DNA of 32,071 nucleotides from Clostridiales bacterium UBA4039 (lineage in GTDB: Bacteria > Bacillota > Clostridia > Lachnospirales > Vallitaleaceae), in NCBI GenBank assembly GCA_002382805.1, contig DGAD01000002.1, positions 1-32,071 on the forward strand. Direction: 5' to 3'. Each line of letters starts with the position of its first letter. The first letter of the stretch is position 1. The position numbers and the translations under genes are program-made. The notes beneath the pieces are model-generated. The model had not been told where the DNA came from, searched no databases, and saw nothing but the letters and a program-made list of their open reading frames with translations. Shown one piece after another: positions 1 through 8,057 of the stretch.

Positions 1-15
1 TTTGTCTACAGTCTG

Positions 16-44
16 AACACCGGCTTATAAGCCGGTGTTTTCTT
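16..44 (+). terminator. Intrinsic terminator of an upstream plus-strand gene
   Basis: A perfect 24-base palindrome (16-39; arms AACACCGGC and GCCGGTGTT) is followed on the plus strand by TTTTCTTC. The minus-strand side has no T-run, so it mainly serves a gene left of the window. The stop codon of the convergent carboxypeptidase gene lies in the middle of the palindrome. Confidence 0.7.
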
Positions 45-1059
45 CAATAAGTGATTCAATATACATATATAATTCTTCAACCGTTAAGTCATGTTCATAT
101 ATGAACGTGGCAACGTCTTTTCCGATATAACGTAAGTGCCAAGGCTCATAACTATATCCGGTAATTGCGGTGTCTTCTTGAGAATAGCGAATGATAAAGC
201 CAAATTCATGGGCGTGGTCTTTAAGCCAGATGCCTTCGTCCATTTCACCGAGTTCATCGACAAGTCGATAATTTAGTGCATGAAGTGTTACGTCTAATGC
301 TAGTCCGGTTTGATGTTCGCTGTGGCCTGGCCGGGCGCTGACTTTATCCGTAGCTTCTTGTCCGCGGTTGGCAACATTACGTTCATAAATCCCTTTTTGC
401 GTGCGATAGGAACGATAACCGGAAGCACCAAGGATAGTGTATCCATCTTCTTTAGCGGCGGAAAATAGTTCTTCCATATGCATAGCAGCTTCAGAGCGCA
501 ATTGCTTTTTCTCGAGAAACTCAGCAAAATAAAAATCAATATCAGGTTCAACGAGATCGGCAGGAACATAGTCGGCGGGCAGATGATTCAATTTATTACT
601 TAACGTATAGATGCTATCAGCATCTTGAACATACCCGATTGCTCCATAGGTATAATTGTATTTATTGTTGACTAGATGTTGAACGAGAGGACGTAAGTCT
701 TCGTTTTCCAAAATCATCTCAGGGGTTAAGCCTAGTTGATCAACATTAATAGGGTCAAGTGCATCGTGATAACCGGTTGTATTATCTGATGAGACTTCTA
801 GGATGGTTCGATTGGTCCAATCGATTTCATCGAAAATGTTGAATGCATCAGGTGCCTCAGTAATCGCCTCTGTGTCAAGTGGTACGTCATTAGTGGTAGT
901 ATCAGATGACGATGGGGGAGATACGGTGCTTTCGCTTGTGGTGGAAGCATCTAAGGGAGCGTTAGGGTTTGAACTGTTGCTCTGTATAGGTGAAACTTCG
1001 CAAGCACCAAGTAATAGTGTGGAACCTAGTAGTAGTGACAATAATATATTTTTTTTCAT
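25..1059 (-). CDS. D-alanyl-D-alanine carboxypeptidase, VanY/M15B family, lipoprotein
   Basis: Predicted zinc-dependent D,D-carboxypeptidase that trims the terminal D-Ala of peptidoglycan stem peptides outside the membrane. Of 344 aa, residues 1-20 form a lipoprotein signal ending in the lipobox LLGAC (Cys20). A Ser/Thr/Pro-rich linker runs to about residue 70. The catalytic domain holds the M15 signature SxHxxGxAxD (S247, H249, D256) and a YEPWH motif (E305, H308), which supply the zinc ligands and catalytic base. I chose the ATG at 1059 because GGAGG lies 5 bases upstream (1065-1069); a TTG at 1071 would overlap that site. The gene stands alone, convergent to whatever lies left of the window. 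The family call is firm; the exact substrate (D-Ala-D-Ala or D-Ala-D-Lac) is not known. Confidence 0.92.
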   Translation of the reverse strand: MKKNILLSLLLGSTLLLGACEVSPIQSNSSNPNAPLDASTTSESTVSPPSSSDTTTNDVPLDTEAITEAPDAFNIFDEIDWTNRTILEVSSDNTTGYHDALDPINVDQLGLTPEMILENEDLRPLVQHLVNNKYNYTYGAIGYVQDADSIYTLSNKLNHLPADYVPADLVEPDIDFYFAEFLEKKQLRSEAAMHMEELFSAAKEDGYTILGASGYRSYRTQKGIYERNVANRGQEATDKVSARPGHSEHQTGLALDVTLHALNYRLVDELGEMDEGIWLKDHAHEFGFIIRYSQEDTAITGYSYEPWHLRYIGKDVATFIYEHDLTVEELYMYIESLIEENTGL

Positions 1060-1089
1060 AAAAGCCTCCAAATGATATCTAATACAGAC

Positions 1090-1118
1090 ATTGTAGATGA
1101 AAAAGAGAAAATTAGCAA
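1090..1118 (-). promoter_or_regulatory. Sigma-A-like promoter of the VanY-type gene
   Basis: Read on the minus strand: TTGCTA (1113-1118), a 17-base spacer, then TACAAT (1090-1095). It sits about 30 bases upstream of the ATG at 1059 and matches the housekeeping consensus well. Confidence 0.5.
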
Positions 1119-1207
1119 GATTTTAATGAACCTTTAATCATTTTGGAAGCTGGCTATAAACTTCACTCGTTATAATCAATATATACTTTAAGAAAGAGGT
1201 GACGGCA

Positions 1208-1636
1208 ATGTCAAAAAAATTATTTCGTTCAAGACAGGATAAAATGCTAGCAGGTGTGTGTGCGGGAATTGCAGAATATTTTGATATAGACCCTACAATC
1301 GTTCGATTAGGTTTTGCAATTTTTGTTTTCGCTTATGGAACAGGAGTTTTAGCGTATATCTTATGTGCCATTATTATTCCGGAAAGACCTTACGATTATA
1401 TCGAAGATCAAACAACATATGAAGGGCATGATGCGACGCAGGAAGATGAGCATACACCCGAATATGAACACTCGACGCAAAAAAAAACTAAACAAATCAT
1501 CGGTGTTGTGATTGTTGGGCTTGGAGTTTTAATGCTTGCGGACCAGTTTTTGGATTGGATGAACCGAGGTACAATCTGGTCGTTAGGAATTATTCTTGTG
1601 GGTGTATATCTCTTGGTCAGTCCTAAGCAAAGTTAG
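1208..1636 (+). CDS. PspC-domain membrane protein
   Basis: A 142-aa protein. Residues 1-60 form a PspC domain (KLFRSRQDKMLAGVCAGIAEYF, then IDPTIVRL and a hydrophobic helix ending in IIPERP), a family linked to envelope stress. An acidic, charged loop of about 40 residues follows. A C-terminal pair of hydrophobic segments (about residues 95-140, IIGVVIVGLGVLML and the WSLGIILVGVYLLVS stretch) resembles the small two-helix domain often attached to PspC in Firmicutes. The ATG at 1208 is chosen because GAGGTGA lies just upstream; a GTG at 1199 is inside that ribosome site. A perfect TATAAT at 1171-1176 may be its -10 box. No PspA or PspB neighbour is visible, so regulatory partners are unknown. 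Confidence 0.85.
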   Translation: MSKKLFRSRQDKMLAGVCAGIAEYFDIDPTIVRLGFAIFVFAYGTGVLAYILCAIIIPERPYDYIEDQTTYEGHDATQEDEHTPEYEHSTQKKTKQIIGVVIVGLGVLMLADQFLDWMNRGTIWSLGIILVGVYLLVSPKQS

Positions 1637-1670
1637 ACGTGTTTTTAGTTTTCTAAAAACACGTCTTTTT
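1635..1670 (+). terminator. Intrinsic terminator after the PspC gene
   Basis: A 14-bp stem (arms 1635-1648 and 1653-1666, loop TTTT) is followed by a T-run. It overlaps the TAG stop codon of the PspC gene (1634-1636). Confidence 0.85.
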
Positions 1671-1688
1671 ATTATGAGGGTTTTCGAT

Positions 1689-1694
1689 TATAAT
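1689..1694 (+). promoter_or_regulatory. Possible -10 box for the LacZ-like/uvrC/hprK run
   Basis: A perfect TATAAT sits 33 bases before the ATG at 1728 and just after the PspC terminator. No good -35 hexamer is visible at 16-18 bases, so the promoter is only tentative. Confidence 0.35.
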
Positions 1695-1727
1695 GGAAGA
1701 AGAATAGTGATATATGAGAGGTGCCCT

Positions 1728-3590
1728 ATGGAAGAAAAAAAGATTCGCATTAAGTGGATAAACATTAAAACAAGACAACATGAAAACATCCATGAGGTTT
1801 CTGATGATAAAAAGTGGACAACAAGTTTTAGCATGTTTATAGAAAATCATTGGAATGAAAAAATACCAATCAAAGCGCGCATAGAGATTTCATATGAAGA
1901 TGCGGGCTTTAAAACTATGGAAGAAAATATGGTGCTTGACCAACAAGAGATTAATCATTTTAACATTCATGAGATTGTGAGTGCCCCTATAGAATGGTCG
2001 ACAGAGACTCCGGTGCGATATGATGTTAAGGTCACAATATATAATGCACTGGGTGAAGTGTTAGATAGTCATATGACCTATATGGGATTTGCAGGTCAAG
2101 AGCCATTTGTAGAGCGTCAAGAAGCGATTGTGTATTATCATAAAAGCGGTTCAAGTGCTTTTGATGACATTATGTGTATGAAGCAATTAAACATTCAAAA
2201 AATATATTATTGTGCCTGGGAGAAGCAAGAAGTATTTTATAATCTTTGCGATACCTATGGAATCAAAGTCATTGATGTCTTGCCTTATGTTGAGATAAAA
2301 CCTCAAAGTATTTATCAGATTGAAGAGTACTATGGGTTGTATTCTAACCATCCATGTATTGAACGTTATATTGTGTCTCCGCTGATGACAAAGTCGGATT
2401 ATTATTTGGTCAAAGAGATTACTTCGAAAAACCGTATTGATATTGGAGAGTATCCAGATATTTCAATAATGCCTTGGAATCGGGGATTTAGACAATCAAG
2501 GGACTACGAAGAATCAGGACTACCTCAGATAGAAGATAGTGGCTGGCTTTTTAATTCTTTGAATCAAAGCCGTCCAATTACTCGGGTGATAAAAAAAGAG
2601 CAGCAGCGTCTGCAGTTTGAGCTCAATCTCGATCAAATGGAGATCCTTATAAAAAGTCACTATGCATATATAGATACACAGGGTTTCTTGTTGGGCTATG
2701 AAGTCTTAGAAGATGGAATTAGTGTATATAAAAATATAGAAGAACCTTTAGATATTCAACCGAAAAGCCAATATCGCCTGCGTTTAGATTTGAGTGCAAT
2801 TGATTTTAACATGAATTGTCAATATGATTTGAATGTATTTGCAACGTTGGCTCAGGATACAGATTATGAAAAAGCAGGCTATATTTTTGCTATGGAACAG
2901 TTTCGATTAAGAACATCCCAAAAAATGATGGAGATAGCGCCTTCGGGTTTACCAATGCGTGTTCAGGCAAAGCATCGAAAGTTATTCTTAGAGGGAGAGC
3001 GGTTTAGTTGTAATATTAGTCGACAGACAGGAGAAATCCTTAACTTTGCCCTAGGGTCCAAAGAGCTTTTTCTAAAACCCTTGAGAATGGAGTGTCGAAT
3101 TGGTGAAGAAGAAAAATCCCATGCGCTTCAATTTAAAGGGTATACATTGCATGCGGTAGATAATGGAACAGAAGTTATATGTTCTTATAAAATCAAAGGT
3201 TATAAAGGTGGTCTTGAAGTCATCTTTTTGATGAATGGTAAAAATGAAGTTATTATGCAAATAAAGCCTTCAGAGACAGTGCCGTTAAAAGCAACACACC
3301 TTTTTTTACGGCTTAATGATTCGGGAGATGCAATTTCATATTTTGGCAAAGGACCCGATGATAATACGCTACAGTATAATGAAGGGGCATACCTTGGGAT
3401 TTTTGACATAGATGCATTGCGAGTAGATATTAAGCGGTGTGACGTTCAGTGGATGACCATCGGGGATTATGAATTTGAAGTTAGCCCTTCAACGACATGT
3501 CATTGTAAAATAAAAAAAGATATAAATCAGTTTACAGATATCGAATTTGAATTTGTAGGGACGATGCCAACGATAAAAATGGAAGTATAG
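1728..3590 (+). CDS. Shrunken LacZ/GH2-like protein, probably catalytically inactive
   Basis: A 620-aa cytoplasmic protein. Segments match glycoside hydrolase family 2 beta-galactosidases in order. There is a jelly-roll/Ig-like start. Residues 148-190 resemble the barrel entrance (DIMCMKQLNIQ, then FYNLCDTYGIKVIDV). Residues 271-345 resemble the end of the barrel and the domain-4 start. Residues 403-620 form a LacZ domain-5-like beta sandwich with SYFGKGPDDNTLQYNEGAYLG (538-557), a variant of the family's GPxENYxDR...GAYxG motif. LacZ is usually about 1000 aa; here the barrel is cut short. Where GNES with the acid/base Glu is expected after HPCIERYIV (208-215) there is SPLMTKSD, and no nucleophile-Glu motif is seen. 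The start at 1728 has GAGAGGTG upstream; a longer frame back to 1596 runs through the preceding terminator. It lies 22 bases before uvrC and is probably co-transcribed with it. An inactive sugar-binding or regulatory role is inferred. Confidence 0.7.
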   Translation: MEEKKIRIKWINIKTRQHENIHEVSDDKKWTTSFSMFIENHWNEKIPIKARIEISYEDAGFKTMEENMVLDQQEINHFNIHEIVSAPIEWSTETPVRYDVKVTIYNALGEVLDSHMTYMGFAGQEPFVERQEAIVYYHKSGSSAFDDIMCMKQLNIQKIYYCAWEKQEVFYNLCDTYGIKVIDVLPYVEIKPQSIYQIEEYYGLYSNHPCIERYIVSPLMTKSDYYLVKEITSKNRIDIGEYPDISIMPWNRGFRQSRDYEESGLPQIEDSGWLFNSLNQSRPITRVIKKEQQRLQFELNLDQMEILIKSHYAYIDTQGFLLGYEVLEDGISVYKNIEEPLDIQPKSQYRLRLDLSAIDFNMNCQYDLNVFATLAQDTDYEKAGYIFAMEQFRLRTSQKMMEIAPSGLPMRVQAKHRKLFLEGERFSCNISRQTGEILNFALGSKELFLKPLRMECRIGEEEKSHALQFKGYTLHAVDNGTEVICSYKIKGYKGGLEVIFLMNGKNEVIMQIKPSETVPLKATHLFLRLNDSGDAISYFGKGPDDNTLQYNEGAYLGIFDIDALRVDIKRCDVQWMTIGDYEFEVSPSTTCHCKIKKDINQFTDIEFEFVGTMPTIKMEV

Positions 3591-3612
3591 CAAAATAAGT
3601 GAAGGTGGATAC

Positions 3613-5487
3613 ATGTTTGATTTAAAAGAAGCGCTAAAGAACTTGCCGGATAAACCCGGCGTGTACTTAATGAAAGATAAAAATGATCATATCATCTATG
3701 TCGGCAAAGCAAAGATTTTGAAAAATCGTGTGCGTCAATATTTTCATCAGTCAGCGAATCATTCAAATAAAATCAAAAGAATGGTTTCACTAATTCATTC
3801 GTTTGAATATATTGTAACAGATTCTGAACTAGAAGCACTTATCCTTGAGTGTAATCTTATTAAAAAATATTGGCCCAAATATAACACAATGCTCAAAGAT
3901 GATAAGACATATCCGTATATCAAAGTGACGGTAGATGAAGCTTTTCCGCGTATTATCTACACACGGGAGATGAAAAAAGACAAGGCAAAGTACTATGGAC
4001 CCTATGTCAATGCTTATGCAGCTAAGGAGATTATTGACCTTGTACGTAAGATGTATAAGATAAGGACCTGCCATCGTGTGTTGCCACGTGATATTGGAAA
4101 AGAACGTCCATGTCTGAATTACCATATCAAGCAATGTGACGCTCCGTGCATGGGGTATATTAGTGCGCCGGATTATGGTAAGCAGATTGAACGTGTCATT
4201 CAATTTCTTGAAGGTGACTACCTGCCGGTGATGAATGAACTACAAGAGCAAATGCTCGAAGCTTCAGAGCGCCTTGACTTTGAAAAGGCGGCAGAAGCAA
4301 GAGACTATATCAGTGCCATCAAGGCAATCATGGAAAAACAAAAAATTGTTAAATCGGCGCAAAATGATCAGGATGTCATAGCCTTTGCCAAAAATGAACA
4401 AGAAGCATTGGTTCAAGTGTATTTTGTCCGCAATGGTAAACTTATTGGACGTGAGCATTTTCGCATGGAAAATATTGAGGAGCAAAATGGCGAGGAGATT
4501 ATGACAGCTTTTGTTAAACAATTCTACTCGGGGACGCCGTTTATTCCCAAGGAGCTCATCTTGCAAAACAATCTGACTGAGGCTCATATCATTGAACGTT
4601 GGTTATCGGATAAACGAGGACAAAAAGTGTATATTCGAGTGCCGCAAAAAGGGGACAAGAACAAGCTGATAGCTCTCGCGGCAAAAAATGCGGCCATTAC
4701 CCTTGAGCAATTTGGTGACAGTCTTCGTAAAGAGCAAAAACGGACGATTGGAGCCATGGAAGAACTGCGCCAAGCCATCGGGCTGGACGAGGCGATAGTA
4801 CGAGTTGAAGCTTATGATATCTCCAACCATCAAGGCGTGGCAACGGTGGGATCGATGGTTGTTTTTGAACAGGGAAAACCTAAAAAAAGTGATTACCGTA
4901 AATTTAAAATTAAATATGGAAATGGACCAGATGACTATGCCTCAATGAATGAAGTTCTGTCCCGGCGGTTTACCCATGCGCTGGAAGAACAAAAGGAACT
5001 GTTGATAAAAGGCCTGGATGCCGCTCAAGGTAAGTTTACAAAACTACCGGATCTTATCCTTATGGATGGAGGAAAAGGACAGGTTAATATTGCCCTTCAA
5101 GTGCTGACAGAAGTAGGATTAGCCATTCCGGTTTGCGGAATGGTCAAGGATGACAAGCATCAAACAAGAGGATTATACTTTAATAATCAAGAGATTGCGC
5201 TGAACGTGCGAAGTGAAGCGTTTAAACTTGTGGCAAGAATTCAAGATGAAGCCCATCGCTTTGCCATTGATTATCACCGTAAAACCCATTCCAAGATACA
5301 AGTGAGGTCGGTTTTAGATGATATAGCGGGCATTGGTCCTACGCGACGCAAAAACCTAATGCGTGCCTTTGGCAATATTGAAAAAATAAAAGAAGCTTCA
5401 GTAGAGGAGCTTAATCAAGTGAATGGGATGAATCAAAAAAGTAGTGAAGCGGTTTATAGATTTTTCCATAAAGATGTGATACTATAG
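3613..5487 (+). CDS. uvrC: Excinuclease ABC subunit C (UvrC)
   Basis: Makes both incisions around bulky DNA lesions in nucleotide excision repair, acting with UvrA and UvrB. At 624 aa it has the usual length. The GIY-YIG nuclease is at about 13-95 (GVYLMK, YVGKAK, with E76 in the region of the catalytic Glu). A cysteine cluster C153, C167, C175, C179 corresponds to the reported Fe-S ligands. The UVR helix hairpin that binds UvrB is at about 207-242. The RNase H-like second nuclease follows (D402 in EAYDISNHQG, D485 in ILMDGGKGQ, H548). Tandem helix-hairpin-helix motifs are at about 567-618 (IAGIGPTRRKNLM). The ATG at 3613 has GAAGGTGG upstream. It is followed after 39 bases by hprK, a neighbourhood common in Clostridia. 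Confidence 0.98.
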   Translation: MFDLKEALKNLPDKPGVYLMKDKNDHIIYVGKAKILKNRVRQYFHQSANHSNKIKRMVSLIHSFEYIVTDSELEALILECNLIKKYWPKYNTMLKDDKTYPYIKVTVDEAFPRIIYTREMKKDKAKYYGPYVNAYAAKEIIDLVRKMYKIRTCHRVLPRDIGKERPCLNYHIKQCDAPCMGYISAPDYGKQIERVIQFLEGDYLPVMNELQEQMLEASERLDFEKAAEARDYISAIKAIMEKQKIVKSAQNDQDVIAFAKNEQEALVQVYFVRNGKLIGREHFRMENIEEQNGEEIMTAFVKQFYSGTPFIPKELILQNNLTEAHIIERWLSDKRGQKVYIRVPQKGDKNKLIALAAKNAAITLEQFGDSLRKEQKRTIGAMEELRQAIGLDEAIVRVEAYDISNHQGVATVGSMVVFEQGKPKKSDYRKFKIKYGNGPDDYASMNEVLSRRFTHALEEQKELLIKGLDAAQGKFTKLPDLILMDGGKGQVNIALQVLTEVGLAIPVCGMVKDDKHQTRGLYFNNQEIALNVRSEAFKLVARIQDEAHRFAIDYHRKTHSKIQVRSVLDDIAGIGPTRRKNLMRAFGNIEKIKEASVEELNQVNGMNQKSSEAVYRFFHKDVIL

Positions 5488-5526
5488 TGTAAGATAAAAT
5501 GCAGGAAAGCAAACTGGAGGGCGACC

Positions 5527-6504
5527 ATGGATCATGAAAATTATTATGTCTGTCTTGATGATATCATCAAAAAAATGAAACTCAAGAATTTGACGCCGGA
5601 AATACCGACCAAAGATATACGCATCAATCAAAGTGACTTAAATCGACCGGCATTACAGCTTGCAGGTTTTTTTGATTATTTTGATTCTGAACGTGTTCAG
5701 ATCATTGGAAAAGTGGAGTACACCTATATACAAAACTTATTTGCCTCTGAACGTCGTGCTATTCTTGAGCGCCTATTTAAAAGTCAGATACCGTGCTTGA
5801 TTTTGTCACGGAGTTTGGAGCTAATGGATGACCTCAATGAAGTGGCACATGAGACGGGGGTTCCGATATTACAATCTCACAGACCAACTTCATATTTTTC
5901 TTCAGAATTAAACCAATACTTAAAAACAGAACTTGCACCACGGATTTCTTTACATGGTGTACTTGTAGACGTCTATGGTGAAGGGGTTTTTATTACGGGT
6001 GAAAGCGGTATTGGAAAATCAGAGACTGCTTTGGAGTTGATTAAGCGGGGGCACCGTCTGGTTGCAGATGATGTTGTTGAAATTAAAAAAATTAATGATG
6101 ATATTTTGCAAGGAACAAGTCCAGATATTATTCGTCACTTTATAGAAGTGCGCGGAGTGGGGATTGTTGATTGCAAGACCCTTTTTGGAGTCGAGTCGGT
6201 TAAGGAAAGTCAAAACATAGATTTAGCGATACGACTGGAAGATTGGAATCCAGATAAGGAATATGAACGCTTAGGTTTAAATGAAGAATACATGGAAATT
6301 CTTGGCAATCAAATCGTGTCACATTCGATTCCTATTCGTCCAGGGCGAAACTTGGCGATTATTGTAGAGTCGGCGGCGATTAACCATCGACAAAAAGCGA
6401 TGGGGTATAATGCAGCGATTGAGCTGAATAATCGAGTGACCAATAACTTGGCAAAACGTACACAAGAGCGCAAAAATTTAGAAGAAAAAGGAACAAACAA
6501 CTAA
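5527..6504 (+). CDS. hprK: HPr kinase/phosphorylase
   Basis: A bifunctional enzyme that phosphorylates or dephosphorylates HPr (and Crh where present) on Ser46, the central signal for carbon catabolite repression in Firmicutes. At 325 aa it fits the usual 310-330. The N-terminal domain covers about 1-135. The kinase core has H143, the P-loop GESGIGKS (158-165), an Asp pair in VADDVVEI (179-186), and the HprK signature EVRGVGIVD (207-215) just before KTLFG. The start at 5527 is preceded by GGAGGG. It is followed after 9 bases by the ROK kinase, and transcription likely continues from uvrC. It matches a window rich in sugar genes and a PTS operon, but no clear cre site was found. Confidence 0.97.
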   Translation: MDHENYYVCLDDIIKKMKLKNLTPEIPTKDIRINQSDLNRPALQLAGFFDYFDSERVQIIGKVEYTYIQNLFASERRAILERLFKSQIPCLILSRSLELMDDLNEVAHETGVPILQSHRPTSYFSSELNQYLKTELAPRISLHGVLVDVYGEGVFITGESGIGKSETALELIKRGHRLVADDVVEIKKINDDILQGTSPDIIRHFIEVRGVGIVDCKTLFGVESVKESQNIDLAIRLEDWNPDKEYERLGLNEEYMEILGNQIVSHSIPIRPGRNLAIIVESAAINHRQKAMGYNAAIELNNRVTNNLAKRTQERKNLEEKGTNN

Positions 6505-6513
6505 GGAGGATTT

Positions 6514-7473
6514 ATGTATAATATTGGAATTGATTTAGGTGGGACAAATATTGCAGCGGCGTTAGTCGATGAACAAGGCACGATTATTCGAAAAGATTCA
6601 GTGCCTACATTACGTGAGCGGGATTATACGGCTATCGTTAAAGATATGGCGATGCTAGCACTAAAAGTGATTGAAGATGAAGGTATTAAGCCCGAAGACG
6701 TTCATTCTGTCGGGATTGGAAGTCCAGGAACGCCGGATACAGAAAAAGGGCTAATCGTTTATGCGAATAATTTGAAGTTCAATAATACACCCATCCGTGA
6801 AGAATTTGTTAAGTATTTTGATATCCCTGTATATATTGAAAATGATGCCAACGCAGCTGCTTATGGAGAGTTTATCTCAGGTGTTGGACGCAAATATAAA
6901 GACTTTGTCGCTGTAACGTTGGGTACAGGCGTCGGTGGTGGAATTATTGTACAGGAAAATATTATTACAGGATCTTACCATGGCGGTGCAGAGCTTGGAC
7001 ATATGGTTATTGATATGAACGGAGCAACATGTAGTTGTGGACGCCGTGGATGTTGGGAGGCTTTTTCCTCAGCAACAGCTTTAATTGGCAAAGCCAAAGA
7101 AGCTGCAGCAGCCCACCCGGAGTCAACATTGAACACACTTGTAGAAGGAAACCTGGAAAATATGAATGCAAAGATTCCTTTTGATGCGGCGCAAGCTGGA
7201 GATGTAATTGCGCAAGAAGTGATTGATTGGTATATTCACCACTTAGCCGTTGGTTTAGTGAATGTAATTAACATTTTCCAACCACAAGCCATTGCTCTTG
7301 GTGGAGGTGTATCTGCACAAAAAGAAAACCTATTAGTTCCGTTAAGAGAAAAAGTCCTTACAGAAATATATGGTGGAGCAGATTCACTTAAGACAGAATT
7401 ACTTGTGTGTGAGTTAGGGAATGATGCAGGAATTATTGGTGCAGCGATGCTGTATAAAATGTATGACAAGTAA
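6514..7473 (+). CDS. glcK: ROK-family glucokinase
   Basis: ATP-dependent phosphorylation of glucose to glucose-6-phosphate in the cytoplasm is the likely reaction. Of 319 aa, the N-terminal phosphate-binding loop is IGIDLGGTNIAAALV (4-18). The sugar-binding and catalytic segment is IENDANAAAYGE (108-119, D111 as base). An ATP loop follows (LGTGVGGGII, 136-145). The ROK signature with zinc ligands is E160, H163, C173, C175, C180 (CSCGRRGCWE), and a C-terminal GGG loop is near 263. There is no N-terminal helix-turn-helix, so it is a kinase rather than a ROK repressor. Start ATG 6514 has AAGGAGG. It is the last gene of the uvrC-hprK run. Specificity for glucose is inferred; other hexoses or ManNAc are possible. 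Confidence 0.9.
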   Translation: MYNIGIDLGGTNIAAALVDEQGTIIRKDSVPTLRERDYTAIVKDMAMLALKVIEDEGIKPEDVHSVGIGSPGTPDTEKGLIVYANNLKFNNTPIREEFVKYFDIPVYIENDANAAAYGEFISGVGRKYKDFVAVTLGTGVGGGIIVQENIITGSYHGGAELGHMVIDMNGATCSCGRRGCWEAFSSATALIGKAKEAAAAHPESTLNTLVEGNLENMNAKIPFDAAQAGDVIAQEVIDWYIHHLAVGLVNVINIFQPQAIALGGGVSAQKENLLVPLREKVLTEIYGGADSLKTELLVCELGNDAGIIGAAMLYKMYDK

Positions 7474-7483
7474 AAAGATTATT

Positions 7484-7516
7484 GAAAAGCGACTAGATAT
7501 TCTAGTCGCTTTTTTC
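7484..7516. terminator. Bidirectional intrinsic terminator
   Basis: A 13-bp stem (arms 7485-7497 and 7501-7513) with loop TAT has T-runs on both strands. It ends the glcK transcript and the convergent membrane-protein gene, whose TAG stop (7502-7504) lies inside the stem. Confidence 0.85.
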
Positions 7517-7924
7517 AGTAAGTGTTGTTTTTAGCTCTTTGTTACGATTTTGTTTAGCTATATCTGATTTTAACCGATTAATATGTTGTCGCTTAGCCAA
7601 AATCTCCATTTGATAAGATTGGATGGCTTTTTCTCTTGGGCTGATGGTATGCTTACGTACAGCACTTTGGCTTCGGATGTAATTAAAAATTAAAAACATT
7701 GCAATAACTAGATTCAATAATATACCAACATACAGATAGGGTGTAATGTATAAAACAGAACTAATAGCAATGATAATACCAAGAGGACGTAACATCTTTG
7801 TAGCTAAAGGTTGATGAAAGAAAATATGGGTCACAATAAATCGGTGAATATAATTGTTTGAACTCATGGAAATACCTAGAATAATTAAAAAAATCATGAT
7901 ACTAACTTTGGTAATTGTTGCCAT
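7502..7924 (-). CDS. Small membrane protein with charged C-terminal coiled coil, unknown function
   Basis: Not recognised. 140 aa: one hydrophobic segment near the N-terminus (about 5-20), then two closely spaced hydrophobic segments (about 46-65 and 66-83). A basic, Gln/Lys-rich tail (about 88-140) looks helical or coiled-coil and is probably cytoplasmic. No catalytic motif is seen. The ribosome site GGAGG six bases before the ATG at 7924 is strong, so the gene is very likely real. It is divergent from the helicase gene, with about 130 bases between the two starts. Confidence 0.7.
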   Translation of the reverse strand: MATITKVSIMIFLIILGISMSSNNYIHRFIVTHIFFHQPLATKMLRPLGIIIAISSVLYITPYLYVGILLNLVIAMFLIFNYIRSQSAVRKHTISPREKAIQSYQMEILAKRQHINRLKSDIAKQNRNKELKTTLTEKSD

Positions 7925-8057
7925 GTAACGCCTCCAAAAAAATAAGATAACGATAGTGTATCATATTTTACGCAGTTTGTCTTTTATTTGCTTTATTTTC
8001 GTGAAGCTATCTTGTATAATAGGGATAGAACATATGTACGCAAAAAAAGGGGCAGTC

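Noticed and set aside
803..1075. 90-codon plus-strand frame inside the VanY-type gene
   Set aside because: Antisense shadow of the Ser/Thr linker; lacks a ribosome site.
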